From an uncultured Pseudomonadota bacterium (GTDB lineage: Bacteria; Myxococcota_A; Polyangia; HGW-17), in NCBI GenBank assembly GCA_938004375.1, contig CALKWH010000188.1:1-39753 (forward strand): 39,753 nucleotides of DNA, in the 5' to 3' direction. Of this stretch, positions 1 through 7,749 are shown one piece after another. Each line of letters begins with the position of its first letter. Position 1 is the stretch's first letter. The notes below the pieces were generated by a model. That model was given only the letters and a program-made list of their open reading frames with translations. It was not told the origin of the DNA and did not search any database. Both the position numbers and the translations under genes were made by a program.

Positions 1-55
1 CGGCATACGATAGCGTATTCGGTGACTTGAGTTCAGACGTGTGCTCTTCCGATCT
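1..55. other. Illumina sequencing adapter remnant (artefact)
   Basis: The first 55 bases match the Illumina index-read adapter. They begin with the P7-like CGGCATACGA, continue through an index-like stretch, and end with the TruSeq read-2 primer sequence finishing GTGTGCTCTTCCGATCT, with a few mismatches or missing bases. Open reading frames through it give the peptides SSDVCSSDL and LFRSE, familiar adapter artefacts in protein databases. Genuine genomic sequence starts at about 56. This is not biology and should be trimmed. Confidence 0.97.
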
Positions 56-646
56 GAGGGTCGCGTCGGCGGCCACCACCCGGGGGGCGGTGTTCAGATC
101 GACGCCGCCGTCCACCTCGAGGAGGACGCCGTCACTCCCGTGCCGGTCGTTGCGCCCCAGTTGGTCGAGGATCTTCCGGCACCGGGCGAGCTTGTCGAGC
201 CCGCCGGGGATGAACGCCTGGCCGCCGAAGCCCGGGTTCACCGTCATGATCAGCACCAGGTCCAGCACGTCCCAGACGTGCTCGAGGGCGGACACCGGGG
301 TCGACGGATTGAGCGCGACGCCGGCCTTCGCCCCGCGCTTGCGGATGTGGGTGAGCGTGCGGTGCAGGTGCACGTCGGCCTCGACGTGGACGGTGACGAT
401 GGCCGCGCCGGCCTCGAGGAAGGCGTCCACGTGGCGGGCCGGCTGCGAGATCATCAGGTGGACGTCCTGGGGGATGCCCACCTTCGAGAGCGCGCGGACG
501 AGGCCCGGGCCATAGGTGATGTTGGGCACGAAGTCGCCGTCCATTACATCAATGTGTAAATAATCACAGCCCCGGATGGACTCGATCTCCCGGTCCAGGT
601 GGAGCAGGTCGGCGCTCAACAGCGAGGGAGCCACTCGCACGGTCAT
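56..646 (-). CDS. rpe: Ribulose-phosphate 3-epimerase, C-terminus cut by contig end
   Basis: The enzyme interconverts ribulose 5-phosphate and xylulose 5-phosphate in the pentose phosphate pathway, in the cytoplasm. Translated from ATG at 646, the protein begins MTVRVAPSLLSADLLHL and shows the family motifs in order: DYLHIDVMDGDFVPN with the metal-binding His and Asp, DVHLMI with the second His, the phosphate-loop segment MTVNPGFGGQAFIP, and LEVDGGV with the catalytic Asp. About 197 codons are present of the usual 215-225, so only the last 20-30 residues are missing where the contig ends in adapter. The start lies 4 bp after the rsmB stop, so it is probably the last visible gene of the fmt-rsmB-rpe operon. 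No internal frame break is seen. Confidence 0.95.
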
Positions 647-650
647 GGTC

Positions 651-2000
651 TCACCCCTTCCGGCGTAGCCGGGCGACGTAGAAGCCGTCGGTGTTGTGGC
701 GGTGCGGCAGCAGCACCAGGTCCCCCTCGGCGTTGACGCAGTCGTCCCACGAGAGCCCGTCGACCCCGGGCGGAGCGACCCGCTCGAACTCGGGGTGCAG
801 CGCGAGAAAGGCGGCGATCTGGTCGGTGGTCTCGGGGGGCCAGAAGGTGCAGACCACGTATGCCAGCAGGCCGCCCGGGGCCACCTTGGGGGCCATGGCC
901 TCGAGCAACTGGGCCTGGCGCCGGGCCATGGTGCCGGCCTCCTCCCGGGTCAGCCGCCACTTGGCCTCGGGGTGGCGACGCAGCACGCCCAGACCCGAGC
1001 AGGGGGCGTCGAGCAGCACCACGTCGAACTGTCCCGCGGGCTGCTCCTTGATCAGGTTCATGGTGTCGGCGGACACGCAGGTGACCCCGGCGCGCCGGGC
1101 GCGGGCCAGCAGCGCGTCCATCTTGGAGGCCTTCAGGTCCACGGCCAGGATCTCGGCCTGGTTGGCCAGCTTCGCCGCCAGGTGGAGGGACTTGCCCCCG
1201 GTGCCCGCGCAGGCGTCGAGGATGCGGGTGCCCGGGCGCGGGTCCACGAAGAACACGACCAACTGGGAGCCCTCGTCCTGGACCAGGTACCAGCCCTCGC
1301 GGTGCAGATCCTGCCGGATGGGGTCCGGGAGGCCCTGCACCTCGACGCCCACCGGGGAAAGGCGCGTCGGGGAGATGGCCGCGTCGGGGAACTGCCGGGA
1401 CAACTTGGCGAGCAGCCCGTCGCGATCCGTGCGCAGCACGTTGACGCGCAGGATGGTGCGCGCGCGCTGGTTCAGCGCCTCGAGCAGCGCCTCCGCCTCG
1501 TCCGGGCCCACCGTGTCCACGGCCGCCTGCACCATCCACGGCGCGAACGAGTGGACCATCCCCAGCCGCGCGAGGCGGTCGGCGTCGGGCGGGAAGGGCG
1601 GCTCCCCCTGGTGGGAGAGCTTGCGCAAAACGGCGTTGACGAAACCCGAGGGCGTGGTCCCCACGTGGAGGCGGGTCAGTTCCACGGCCCGGTCCACCGC
1701 GATGGCGGCCGGGATGTTCTGCATGAACAGGATCTGATAGGCGCCGATGAGCAGTTGGCGCCGCACGAACGGATGGCAGTGATCCAGCGACGAGGTCGCA
1801 TATTCTGACACCGCACGCTCCAAGCGGGTGCGGTGGCGCAGCACGCCGAACAAGAGCTCCTTGCTCAGGGCGCGGACTTCCCGCGAGAGGTTGCCGCTCA
1901 TCGCCACGGCGTCGAAGGCAATCGAGGCGTAGGCGTTGTGCCGTTCCACCCGGGCCAGGACCTCCTGAGCCAGCAGGCGGGGTTCGTCGGAGAGGTTCAT
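651..2000 (-). CDS. rsmB: 16S rRNA (cytosine-967 C5)-methyltransferase RsmB
   Basis: RsmB uses S-adenosylmethionine to methylate C967 of 16S rRNA. The 449-residue protein is of normal family length. Residues 1 to about 140 form the NusB-like RNA-binding domain. The Rossmann methyltransferase domain follows, with the SAM-binding motif LDACAGTGGKSLHL near 261-274, motif IV DAPCSGLG with Cys334, and motif VI YVVCTFWPPET with Cys384; known family members use these two cysteines for release and catalysis. An upstream in-frame ATG exists, but the start at 2000 begins with the family-like MNLSDEPRLLAQEVL and overlaps the fmt stop as ATGA. That 4-bp overlap implies translational coupling, and fmt-rsmB is a classic gene order. 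It is followed closely by rpe. Confidence 0.96.
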   Translation of the reverse strand: MNLSDEPRLLAQEVLARVERHNAYASIAFDAVAMSGNLSREVRALSKELLFGVLRHRTRLERAVSEYATSSLDHCHPFVRRQLLIGAYQILFMQNIPAAIAVDRAVELTRLHVGTTPSGFVNAVLRKLSHQGEPPFPPDADRLARLGMVHSFAPWMVQAAVDTVGPDEAEALLEALNQRARTILRVNVLRTDRDGLLAKLSRQFPDAAISPTRLSPVGVEVQGLPDPIRQDLHREGWYLVQDEGSQLVVFFVDPRPGTRILDACAGTGGKSLHLAAKLANQAEILAVDLKASKMDALLARARRAGVTCVSADTMNLIKEQPAGQFDVVLLDAPCSGLGVLRRHPEAKWRLTREEAGTMARRQAQLLEAMAPKVAPGGLLAYVVCTFWPPETTDQIAAFLALHPEFERVAPPGVDGLSWDDCVNAEGDLVLLPHRHNTDGFYVARLRRKG

Positions 2001-2932
2001 TCTTTTCCTCGCAGTACCGTCTTGTCCGGCAGTGGGTGGCCGGCCAGCACGGGCGCGGCCGGCATGCGTCTTCCTCCGGGCCATTGCAGTTCTCCCGCCA
2101 CCACCGCGTCCTGTCCGCAGGCGACAGCCAGTCCGCAGGGGGTCAGCCCCAGCACGGTCCCCGGCGGGGCCGAGGCCGGCAGCACGCCGGGGCTGAAGAA
2201 TTTGATCCGGTGCTCGCCATGGTAGGCGTAGGCACCGGGCCGGGAATCGAAAGCCCGCAGGTGGTCGGCCACCTCCCGGGCGGGCCGGCGCCAGTCAATC
2301 AGCGCCGTCTCGGTGGTGATCAGGGGCGCCCGCGTGGCCAGCGTCCCGTCCTGGGGAACCCGGGGGAGCCTGGCGCCCAGTGTCCGTTCCTCGGCCAGCA
2401 CGTCGGCCAGCGTCTCTGCCCCCAGTCGGGCCAGGCGGCAAAGCAGGCGATCGGCGTTCTCGTCGGGGTCCACCGGCGTCTGGACCTGGCGCACCAGGTC
2501 TCCGGCGTCCATCTCCTCGTTCATTTGCATGACCGAGACCCCGGTGGTCGTCTCTCCGTGAAAAAGCGTCCAGGGAACCGGCGCGGGGCCCCGCCAGCGG
2601 GGCAGAAGCGACGGATGGATGTTCAGGGCCCCGTGGCGGGCGGCCCCGAGCACCGCCGCCGGCAGGATGCGACCGAAGGCGACGACCACGAGGTAGTCCG
2701 CTTCGAGGTCGCGCAGCCGATCGGCGAAGGCCGCGGTGCGCACCGCCTTCGGGGTGATGACCTCGAGGCCTAGCTTCCGCGCGCGCTCCTCCACCGGGGT
2801 CGCCAGACATCGCTGCCCGCGCCCGCAGGGCTTCGCCGGCTGGGTCACCACGAGCACGAGCTCGTGGTCGGCCACCAGCGCGTCCAGCGCGGGGAGGGCG
2901 AAATCCGGGGAGCCGAAAAAGATAATGCGCAC
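1997..2932 (-). CDS. fmt: Methionyl-tRNA formyltransferase
   Basis: Fmt transfers a formyl group from 10-formyltetrahydrofolate to initiator Met-tRNA. The 311-residue protein has the N-terminal formyltransferase fold (IIFFGSPDFALPALDAL) and the catalytic segment LNIHPSLLPRWRGPAP with its Asn and His. It also has MDAGDLV with the catalytic Asp, and a C-terminal OB-fold-like tRNA-binding region. I place the start at the GTG at 2932, which gives MRIIFFGSPDF as in other Fmt proteins. A GAGG Shine-Dalgarno element sits 9 nt upstream of this GTG. The alternative TTG at 2941 directly abuts that element and is less likely. No def (deformylase) gene, often found next to fmt, is present in this window; the upstream neighbour is a PATAN-like protein. 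Confidence 0.95.
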   Translation of the reverse strand: MRIIFFGSPDFALPALDALVADHELVLVVTQPAKPCGRGQRCLATPVEERARKLGLEVITPKAVRTAAFADRLRDLEADYLVVVAFGRILPAAVLGAARHGALNIHPSLLPRWRGPAPVPWTLFHGETTTGVSVMQMNEEMDAGDLVRQVQTPVDPDENADRLLCRLARLGAETLADVLAEERTLGARLPRVPQDGTLATRAPLITTETALIDWRRPAREVADHLRAFDSRPGAYAYHGEHRIKFFSPGVLPASAPPGTVLGLTPCGLAVACGQDAVVAGELQWPGGRRMPAAPVLAGHPLPDKTVLRGKE

Positions 2933-2978
2933 GCGACCCAACCTCGAAGCCGGGCCCGACGGTGGCCCGAAAGTTCAG

Positions 2979-4679
2979 CTAGAATGACAGAAGGGACATT
3001 GACTTGTCCATGCTTTTTTTCAACTTCTCGAAGTCCGCGGCGAGCAGCATCCGCAGCGGTCCGGGGAACTCCGAGATCTGGACCAGGATGTCCTGATGAA
3101 CCCGGCGCGCGGCTGCGGGATTGCCACCAAAGAACTGATCCGGGGGCAGGATGCGCAGGTTCTCCTCGAGGGTGCGGAACCGGCGTCGCTGGAGCTCGGC
3201 GGTCGTCACCCCGTCGGGCAATGGAGGTCCGCTCAACTGGAACAGGCGGACCGCGTAGGCCAGCGTCCAACTCTCGGCCACCGTGAGCCCGGCACGGATG
3301 CAAGCCTCGGGCCAGGGTGTACCACCCGAGAGCAGGTGCAGGGCCCGCACCCACAGAGGATCGAAGTCCGGGTCGTCGAACAGCGTGTGCCAGGACGTCG
3401 GGACCGAGACCGGCGGCGCACAGTCGCACAGCGCGCAGGCCAGATCCGGCGCAAAGTGCTCCACCACGCCAGAGAACAGCAGAGGCTTTGGATCCAGCGG
3501 CGGCAAGTGGCGCCGGAACTCGGCGCCGTCGGCGGACACCGGACACCGAGTCGCCGTGATCGCCAGGCGGATCGCCTCGCGTCGGCAGCGCAGCAGCCAC
3601 TTCAACTCCTCGTCCGGGGAGATCAACTGGCGCCGCACCGCCCAGTCGATGGGGTCCGACAACGTGCGCGTCAGGTCCGCGGCGAAGGAGGAACCGGCGC
3701 CGGCCAGCGCCAGCAGATGCTGGAGGATGGGCGCGTAGCCCTCGAGGTCCCCCACCTGGCCCGCCTCCCATGACATCCGCACCGTGGACTGGGGAAGAGC
3801 GAGCTCGATCACCCCCGTGAACCCAGACTCGTGCAGGCGAAGGAAGTGCAGGGCAACGTTGCCGTCAAAAGGCCCGGAGACCGGTGGACCCGCGGGGGAA
3901 TGGGCCGGGGCCGCGTGGAACTCGGCCACCGGCGCCACGACCGTGTTACGCCTCAGGATGCCCGGCGTGGTCACCTGCTCGGCCGGTGCGCCCCGCGGGG
4001 GCTCGACGACTCGTCGCTCGGAGGTACCCAGGGTGAAGGCCTCCTCGGCAAGGGGAAGCTCTGAGGAGAACGCCGGTCCGTCGGCGCCGAACGCCGGGTC
4101 CGCCACCTCATGGGACGGCACGCCGGCTTCGAATACCGGGCCTTCGGCCGAATGAGAGGAATCGACGGCCCCGAAGCCCGCCTTCTCCGGAAGTCCTTCA
4201 CCGCGGGGCTCGTCATCCAGATCCTCGATGATCGGATGTGGTTCGGTGAGCGCTGGTTCGCGGGGCACCGGCACGCCCCCGAGGGTGAAGAGCTCGTCGC
4301 CGAGGGCCGGCAGTTCTGGCCCCGACTCCAGGTCCGGCGGACGTTGGACGGGGACGTCCAGGGAACGTGGGACGGGGACGTCCAAAAGTGGCGGGACCGG
4401 TCGCTTCTCCAGGAGCCCTAGGCGCCTACCCAGCTCCTCCTTCAGTTGGGACCACTGGGCCGGGAGCCGGAAGCTCGCCGGGGCCTGACGATCTTCGAGC
4501 AGGCGCAGCGACATCGTCCCGGGAACCACCAAGGCCGAGGCATCGACTTCGAGCTCCAGATCCACGGGATCGGCCTTCGGCATTCCGGCCCAGAAGTGCA
4601 CCTGGGGGAAAGCAGCGCGCAGCATATCCTCGATGGAGAAGGCCAGTTCCTGGCGGTCCGGTATCTGAATTCTCGGCAT
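2979..4679 (-). CDS. PATAN/DUF4388-like protein of unknown function
   Basis: This 566-residue cytoplasmic protein has no signal peptide or membrane segment. Residues 1-90 form a short folded region. Residues about 90-265 are acidic and Pro/Glu/Ala-rich, looking like a disordered linker with repeated LGDELFTLGG and EEAFTLGTSE motifs. Residues about 270-345 resemble the DUF4388/PATAN domain (LHESGFTGVIELALPQSTVRMSWEAGQV), which in Myxococcota and Deinococcus occurs in GTPase-linked and signalling proteins. The C-terminal 220 residues are helical with no motif I recognise. PATAN proteins are often adaptors in two-component or small-GTPase circuits; a regulatory or scaffolding role here is inference. 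It has its own promoter and sits 46 bp upstream of fmt. The stop is TAG. Confidence 0.72.
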   Translation of the reverse strand: MPRIQIPDRQELAFSIEDMLRAAFPQVHFWAGMPKADPVDLELEVDASALVVPGTMSLRLLEDRQAPASFRLPAQWSQLKEELGRRLGLLEKRPVPPLLDVPVPRSLDVPVQRPPDLESGPELPALGDELFTLGGVPVPREPALTEPHPIIEDLDDEPRGEGLPEKAGFGAVDSSHSAEGPVFEAGVPSHEVADPAFGADGPAFSSELPLAEEAFTLGTSERRVVEPPRGAPAEQVTTPGILRRNTVVAPVAEFHAAPAHSPAGPPVSGPFDGNVALHFLRLHESGFTGVIELALPQSTVRMSWEAGQVGDLEGYAPILQHLLALAGAGSSFAADLTRTLSDPIDWAVRRQLISPDEELKWLLRCRREAIRLAITATRCPVSADGAEFRRHLPPLDPKPLLFSGVVEHFAPDLACALCDCAPPVSVPTSWHTLFDDPDFDPLWVRALHLLSGGTPWPEACIRAGLTVAESWTLAYAVRLFQLSGPPLPDGVTTAELQRRRFRTLEENLRILPPDQFFGGNPAAARRVHQDILVQISEFPGPLRMLLAADFEKLKKSMDKSMSLLSF

Positions 4680-4978
4680 GGAGAGAACCTCGATTCCATC
4701 GCGGTTCTACCAGGTTCCAGGGGTTGGATCAACCCCATGCAGCGCCGACCACCCTTTGGGAAAAGCGGAAAATTCCGGATTGACCGCCTCCGGTTGTGGG
4801 GGTACCAAAAATGTTGTGATGAAAAATCGAGTAGTTCGGGGAAATAGAAGACCGGTATCTGATAATTAATCGGCCTTCTTGGCCGGCCTGTTCCGCAAGG
4901 GCCTGTCCGCCGACGGTCCGGACGCCTAGGCCGACGGCCTCTCCGACACCGCCGACCCCCTACTTCCGCTGATAATTG
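4680..4978. other. Intergenic region between two minus-strand operons
   Basis: This 299-bp gap holds the promoter and palindrome described at 4704-4736 and a GC-rich part (4871-4945) with several short inverted repeats. Examples are CGGCC-TTCTT-GGCCG at 4871-4885 and AGGCC-GAC-GGCCT at 4928-4940. The first of these is followed on the minus strand by AT-rich sequence and may help terminate transcription arriving from the operon to the right. No convincing coding sequence or RNA gene is visible. Confidence 0.6.
4704..4736 (-). promoter_or_regulatory. Sigma70-type promoter with palindromic operator over the -35
   Basis: On the minus strand a -35 TTGATC (4732-4727) is followed after 17 bp by a -10 TAGAAC (4709-4704), about 25 bp before the ATG of the PATAN-like gene at 4679. 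The -35 lies inside a perfect 17-bp inverted repeat, GGGGTTG-ATC-CAACCCC (4720-4736). A dyad at this place would block RNA polymerase if a dimeric repressor bound it. The promoter match is moderate (4/6 at each box). The palindrome is certain; its function is inferred. Confidence 0.5.
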
Positions 4979-6643
4979 TCACTTCAGGACGCGGGAAAAA
5001 ACGAGCTCGCCCTGCCCCTTGAGTTGGTCCAGCTCCGAGCCCGTGAGCTCGCGCCCGGACACCTCGAACTCCAACGGCTGGAAGTAGCGGGACTGGGGGA
5101 CATAGCGCACCGGGAGCTCCTCGCCCAGGATCAGCCGCTGCAGACGGGTGCCCTTGGGGGCGACGATGCGGTCGGTGACCACGAGACCCTCGGACGACAG
5201 TTTCAGGTGGCGGTGCAACTGCACGGGCACGGTGGTGTTGCGCAGCATGAGCACCTTGCGGATCAGTCCTTTTAGATGGTAGGCCGAGCGCTGGTGCCAG
5301 CCCAGGGCGAGCATCCCGGCGCGGAAGACGGTCATCTTCAGCGGGTCGAACGTCTGCGTGTGCAGCGCCAGGCCGCGGGCGCGCACGTTGGCCTCGACCC
5401 CGTGGGCCTCGAAGGAGCGCTCGGGATCGCACCAGGCGGTGGTGAAGACGGTGCCGTCGGGCAGGATCCCGGACATGGAGCAGTCCGAGGCCAGGGGTAC
5501 CCCGCCACCGCCGCCCAGCCGGAAGCACTTGAACACGCCGCCCCGGGCGAGGTTGGCGATGGCGTAATAGTTGCCCCGGCGGCCACCCCAGATCCCCGCC
5601 TCGGGGAACAGGAACTGATGGTCCGCCTCCTCCTGCCAGGGCAAGGCGGGCAGGACCTCCGGGCGCGGCGCGGCGTCCCGGGCCGAGAACAGGAACTCGG
5701 GGATTCGGTACACGAAGTACCGGTCGCTCTGCAGGTGCGGGGTGACGCTCTTTCCCTGGGAGAACGAGCGCAGCATGAAGTCCGCCTGCGCCAGGGCCAT
5801 GGGATCCTCGCGGCCCAGGACCTCGTACCCGTGGCTGTAGAAGTGGAACGTCTCGCGGGAGCCCAGCGTGCCCCCGTAGTGGCCGTCCGGATACACGAAG
5901 TACTTGGTGAACTGCACGGCCTTGCGGGCCACGTCGGCCAACACCGGGTCCGGGCGGGCCTGGCCCAGGCGGGTCAGGAACGTCACCGTCGCGCTGAGAT
6001 ATCCCGGATCCACGCCGTCGTACTCCAGGCTCCAGCCCTCGTCGTAGCACACGTCGAGGAATACCTTCTTGCGCTCCTCGTAGAGGGGCTCCAGATGGCG
6101 GGCCTTGAACAGTTCGATCGTCTCGGCCACCGGCAACAGCGCCATGGCGTGGTGGTTGGCGAGCACGCCCACCTCGTCGTTCTGGGCGAGGAACTTCGCC
6201 GCCCGCAGCATGCAGGTGCTGATGCGCTCCTTGTCCCGGGCGCCCAGCAGCGGGGCAACGACCTTCCAGCCGGCCACCATGGCGTGCAGTAAAAATCCTG
6301 TGGGGCCGGCCCAGCCGCGTTCATTTGGATAGAACTCGTCGAAGGACCCGTCGTGGTGCTGGATCCCGGCCAGATAGGACATCCCAGCGGCGATCCAGGC
6401 CGCCAGTTTGGGCTGTCGGTGGTAGGGATTGCCCTCGAAGGGCTCCGCCCAGGCCAGCGCCATGGGCAGGACGGCGTACTGCGCGATGGCCGAGGGAAAG
6501 TCCGTGCTGCGCGCGAGCCAGAACTCGCGATTGGCGCAACCGTAGGTCGGAGAGAGGGGGTTGCGGTCCATCATGGACAGGCAGCGGCCCATGGACTCGA
6601 GTCCGAGGGCGGTATAGCGGGAGGAGGCGGAGGGTGTCTTCAT
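4979..6643 (-). CDS. Polysaccharide-lyase/heparinase-like alpha-toroid protein
   Basis: This is a 554-residue soluble protein with no signal peptide. The N-terminal ~320 residues are helical with Trp/Tyr/His-rich loops (GIQHHDGSFDEFYPNERGWAGPTGFLLHAM, read as two adjoining blocks, and ANHHAMALLPVAE). This is the pattern of an (alpha/alpha) toroid as in heparinase II/III and alginate-lyase families. The C-terminal ~230 residues are beta-rich (FKCFRLGGGGGVPLASDCS, LVVTDRIVAPKGT), like the beta-sandwich that follows the toroid in those enzymes. I recognise the fold class, not a specific family, so a carbohydrate lyase, hydrolase or cell-surface polysaccharide modification role is inference. The start ATG overlaps the rimI stop as ATGA, coupling it to engB and rimI. 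No glycosyltransferase or capsule gene lies nearby, which makes the location odd. Confidence 0.6.
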   Translation of the reverse strand: MKTPSASSRYTALGLESMGRCLSMMDRNPLSPTYGCANREFWLARSTDFPSAIAQYAVLPMALAWAEPFEGNPYHRQPKLAAWIAAGMSYLAGIQHHDGSFDEFYPNERGWAGPTGFLLHAMVAGWKVVAPLLGARDKERISTCMLRAAKFLAQNDEVGVLANHHAMALLPVAETIELFKARHLEPLYEERKKVFLDVCYDEGWSLEYDGVDPGYLSATVTFLTRLGQARPDPVLADVARKAVQFTKYFVYPDGHYGGTLGSRETFHFYSHGYEVLGREDPMALAQADFMLRSFSQGKSVTPHLQSDRYFVYRIPEFLFSARDAAPRPEVLPALPWQEEADHQFLFPEAGIWGGRRGNYYAIANLARGGVFKCFRLGGGGGVPLASDCSMSGILPDGTVFTTAWCDPERSFEAHGVEANVRARGLALHTQTFDPLKMTVFRAGMLALGWHQRSAYHLKGLIRKVLMLRNTTVPVQLHRHLKLSSEGLVVTDRIVAPKGTRLQRLILGEELPVRYVPQSRYFQPLEFEVSGRELTGSELDQLKGQGELVFSRVLK

Positions 6644-7104
6644 GCGATCTCTCCAGGGAAGGAGTAGGAGTAGAGGAGGGCGTCCTCCATGGTGTCCGTG
6701 TAATACCGACGTCGGCGGCCGACCCGGGAGAAGCCCATGGCCTCGTAGAGACCCTGGCCGGCGAGGTTGTGCTCGCGCACCTCGAGGTCGATCTTCTCAC
6801 AGCCCAGCTCCGGGCCCATTTCGATGAGCACCTGCAGAAGCCAGCTGGCCAGACCTTGGCGCCGATGCTCCGGATGCACGCCCAACGAGAGGATGTGCAG
6901 CTCGGGAAACACGGTCCAGTACAGCAACACGGCCACCACCCGGCCGCCATGTCGCACGCCCAGGAAGAAGGCGTAGGGCTTGTCGAACTCGGCGGCGAAG
7001 GCCTCCTCGGTCCAGGGGTGGGCGAACGAGAGGCGCTCGACGTCCATGATGTCCGTCAGATCATCTTGCGTCAGGGAGTCGATGGTGTAGCCGTCGGGGA
7101 GCAT
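6640..7104 (-). CDS. rimI: Ribosomal protein S18-alanine N-acetyltransferase RimI
   Basis: RimI acetylates the N-terminal alanine of ribosomal protein S18 using acetyl-CoA; some homologues also act more widely on N-termini. The 154-residue protein is of typical length. It shows the GNAT acetyl-CoA binding motif VHPEHRRQGLASWLL and the RimI-type C-terminal stretch LEVREHNLAGQGLYEAMGF followed by RRRRYY. It starts 3 bp after the engB stop and its own stop overlaps the next ATG by 4 bp. The gene lies in an operon with the GTPase engB, consistent with a ribosome-maturation role. Confidence 0.9.
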   Translation of the reverse strand: MLPDGYTIDSLTQDDLTDIMDVERLSFAHPWTEEAFAAEFDKPYAFFLGVRHGGRVVAVLLYWTVFPELHILSLGVHPEHRRQGLASWLLQVLIEMGPELGCEKIDLEVREHNLAGQGLYEAMGFSRVGRRRRYYTDTMEDALLYSYSFPGEIA

Positions 7105-7107
7105 GCT

Positions 7108-7746
7108 TCAGGCGTCCGGCTCATGCGTCGGACGGGGGACGACGGCGGCCTTGATGCGACGCCAGACGTCCTCCTGTCCGATGGACTTGAGCGAGGAGAA
7201 GAAAACGCAGCGCGGGAAGTCCGGCCCGAAGGCGGCGCGGACCCGGGCCTCGACCTGGCCCCACTGGGTCTTGGGGACCTGGTCGATCTTGGTCACGACC
7301 ACCTGGACCCGGACCCCGCGGCCGTGCATCCAGTCCGCGAACTGGAGCTCGAGCTCCCCCGGTTCCCGGCGCGCGTCGATGAGCAGCAGCACCACGCGCA
7401 GGGTACGACTCGTCTCGAGGTAGCGGCTGACGAAGTCGCCCCAGTCCTCCCGCAGGGACCGGGGCACGCTGGCGTAGCCATAGCCGGGCAGATCCACCAG
7501 GTGCAGCGGCGGCAGGTCCTTGGACTCCAGGAGAAAGAAGTTGACCTCCCGCGTCCGGCCGGGCGTGCGCGACACCCGGACCAGGGAGCGTTGGTTCACC
7601 AGGGAGCGCAACAGCGAGCTCTTGCCCACGTTGGAGCGGCCGGCGACCGCGATCTCCGGGAGCCCGGTCGAGGGCAGCTGGGCATCGGCGCGGGCTCCCA
7701 CCAGGAAGCGCACGCCCTGGATGTGCGGAAAGGGATCCTGCGGCAT
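7108..7746 (-). CDS. engB: Ribosome biogenesis GTP-binding protein EngB/YsxC
   Basis: EngB is a GTPase needed for assembly of the 50S subunit in the bacteria studied. All G-motifs are visible in the 212-residue protein: G1 AGRSNVGKSSLL (35-46), G2 TPGRTREVNFF (61-71), G3 LVDLPGYGYASVP (83-95), G4 VVTKIDQVPK and G5 FFSSLKSIG. The length is typical. The start ATG lies 3 bp after the stop of the giant TPR gene, and the stop lies 3 bp before rimI, so the three are probably one transcript. Nothing is missing. Confidence 0.96.
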   Translation of the reverse strand: MPQDPFPHIQGVRFLVGARADAQLPSTGLPEIAVAGRSNVGKSSLLRSLVNQRSLVRVSRTPGRTREVNFFLLESKDLPPLHLVDLPGYGYASVPRSLREDWGDFVSRYLETSRTLRVVLLLIDARREPGELELQFADWMHGRGVRVQVVVTKIDQVPKTQWGQVEARVRAAFGPDFPRCVFFSSLKSIGQEDVWRRIKAAVVPRPTHEPDA

Positions 7747-7749
7747 CCG

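Noticed and set aside
27..559. Two plus-strand open frames starting SSDVCSSDL and LFRSEG
   Set aside because: They begin in Illumina adapter and run antisense to rpe.
4859..4977. 9-bp direct repeat CTGATAATT flanking about 100 bp, like a target-site duplication
   Set aside because: The enclosed segment has no terminal inverted repeats and no mobile-element features, so coincidence is more likely than a small transposon.
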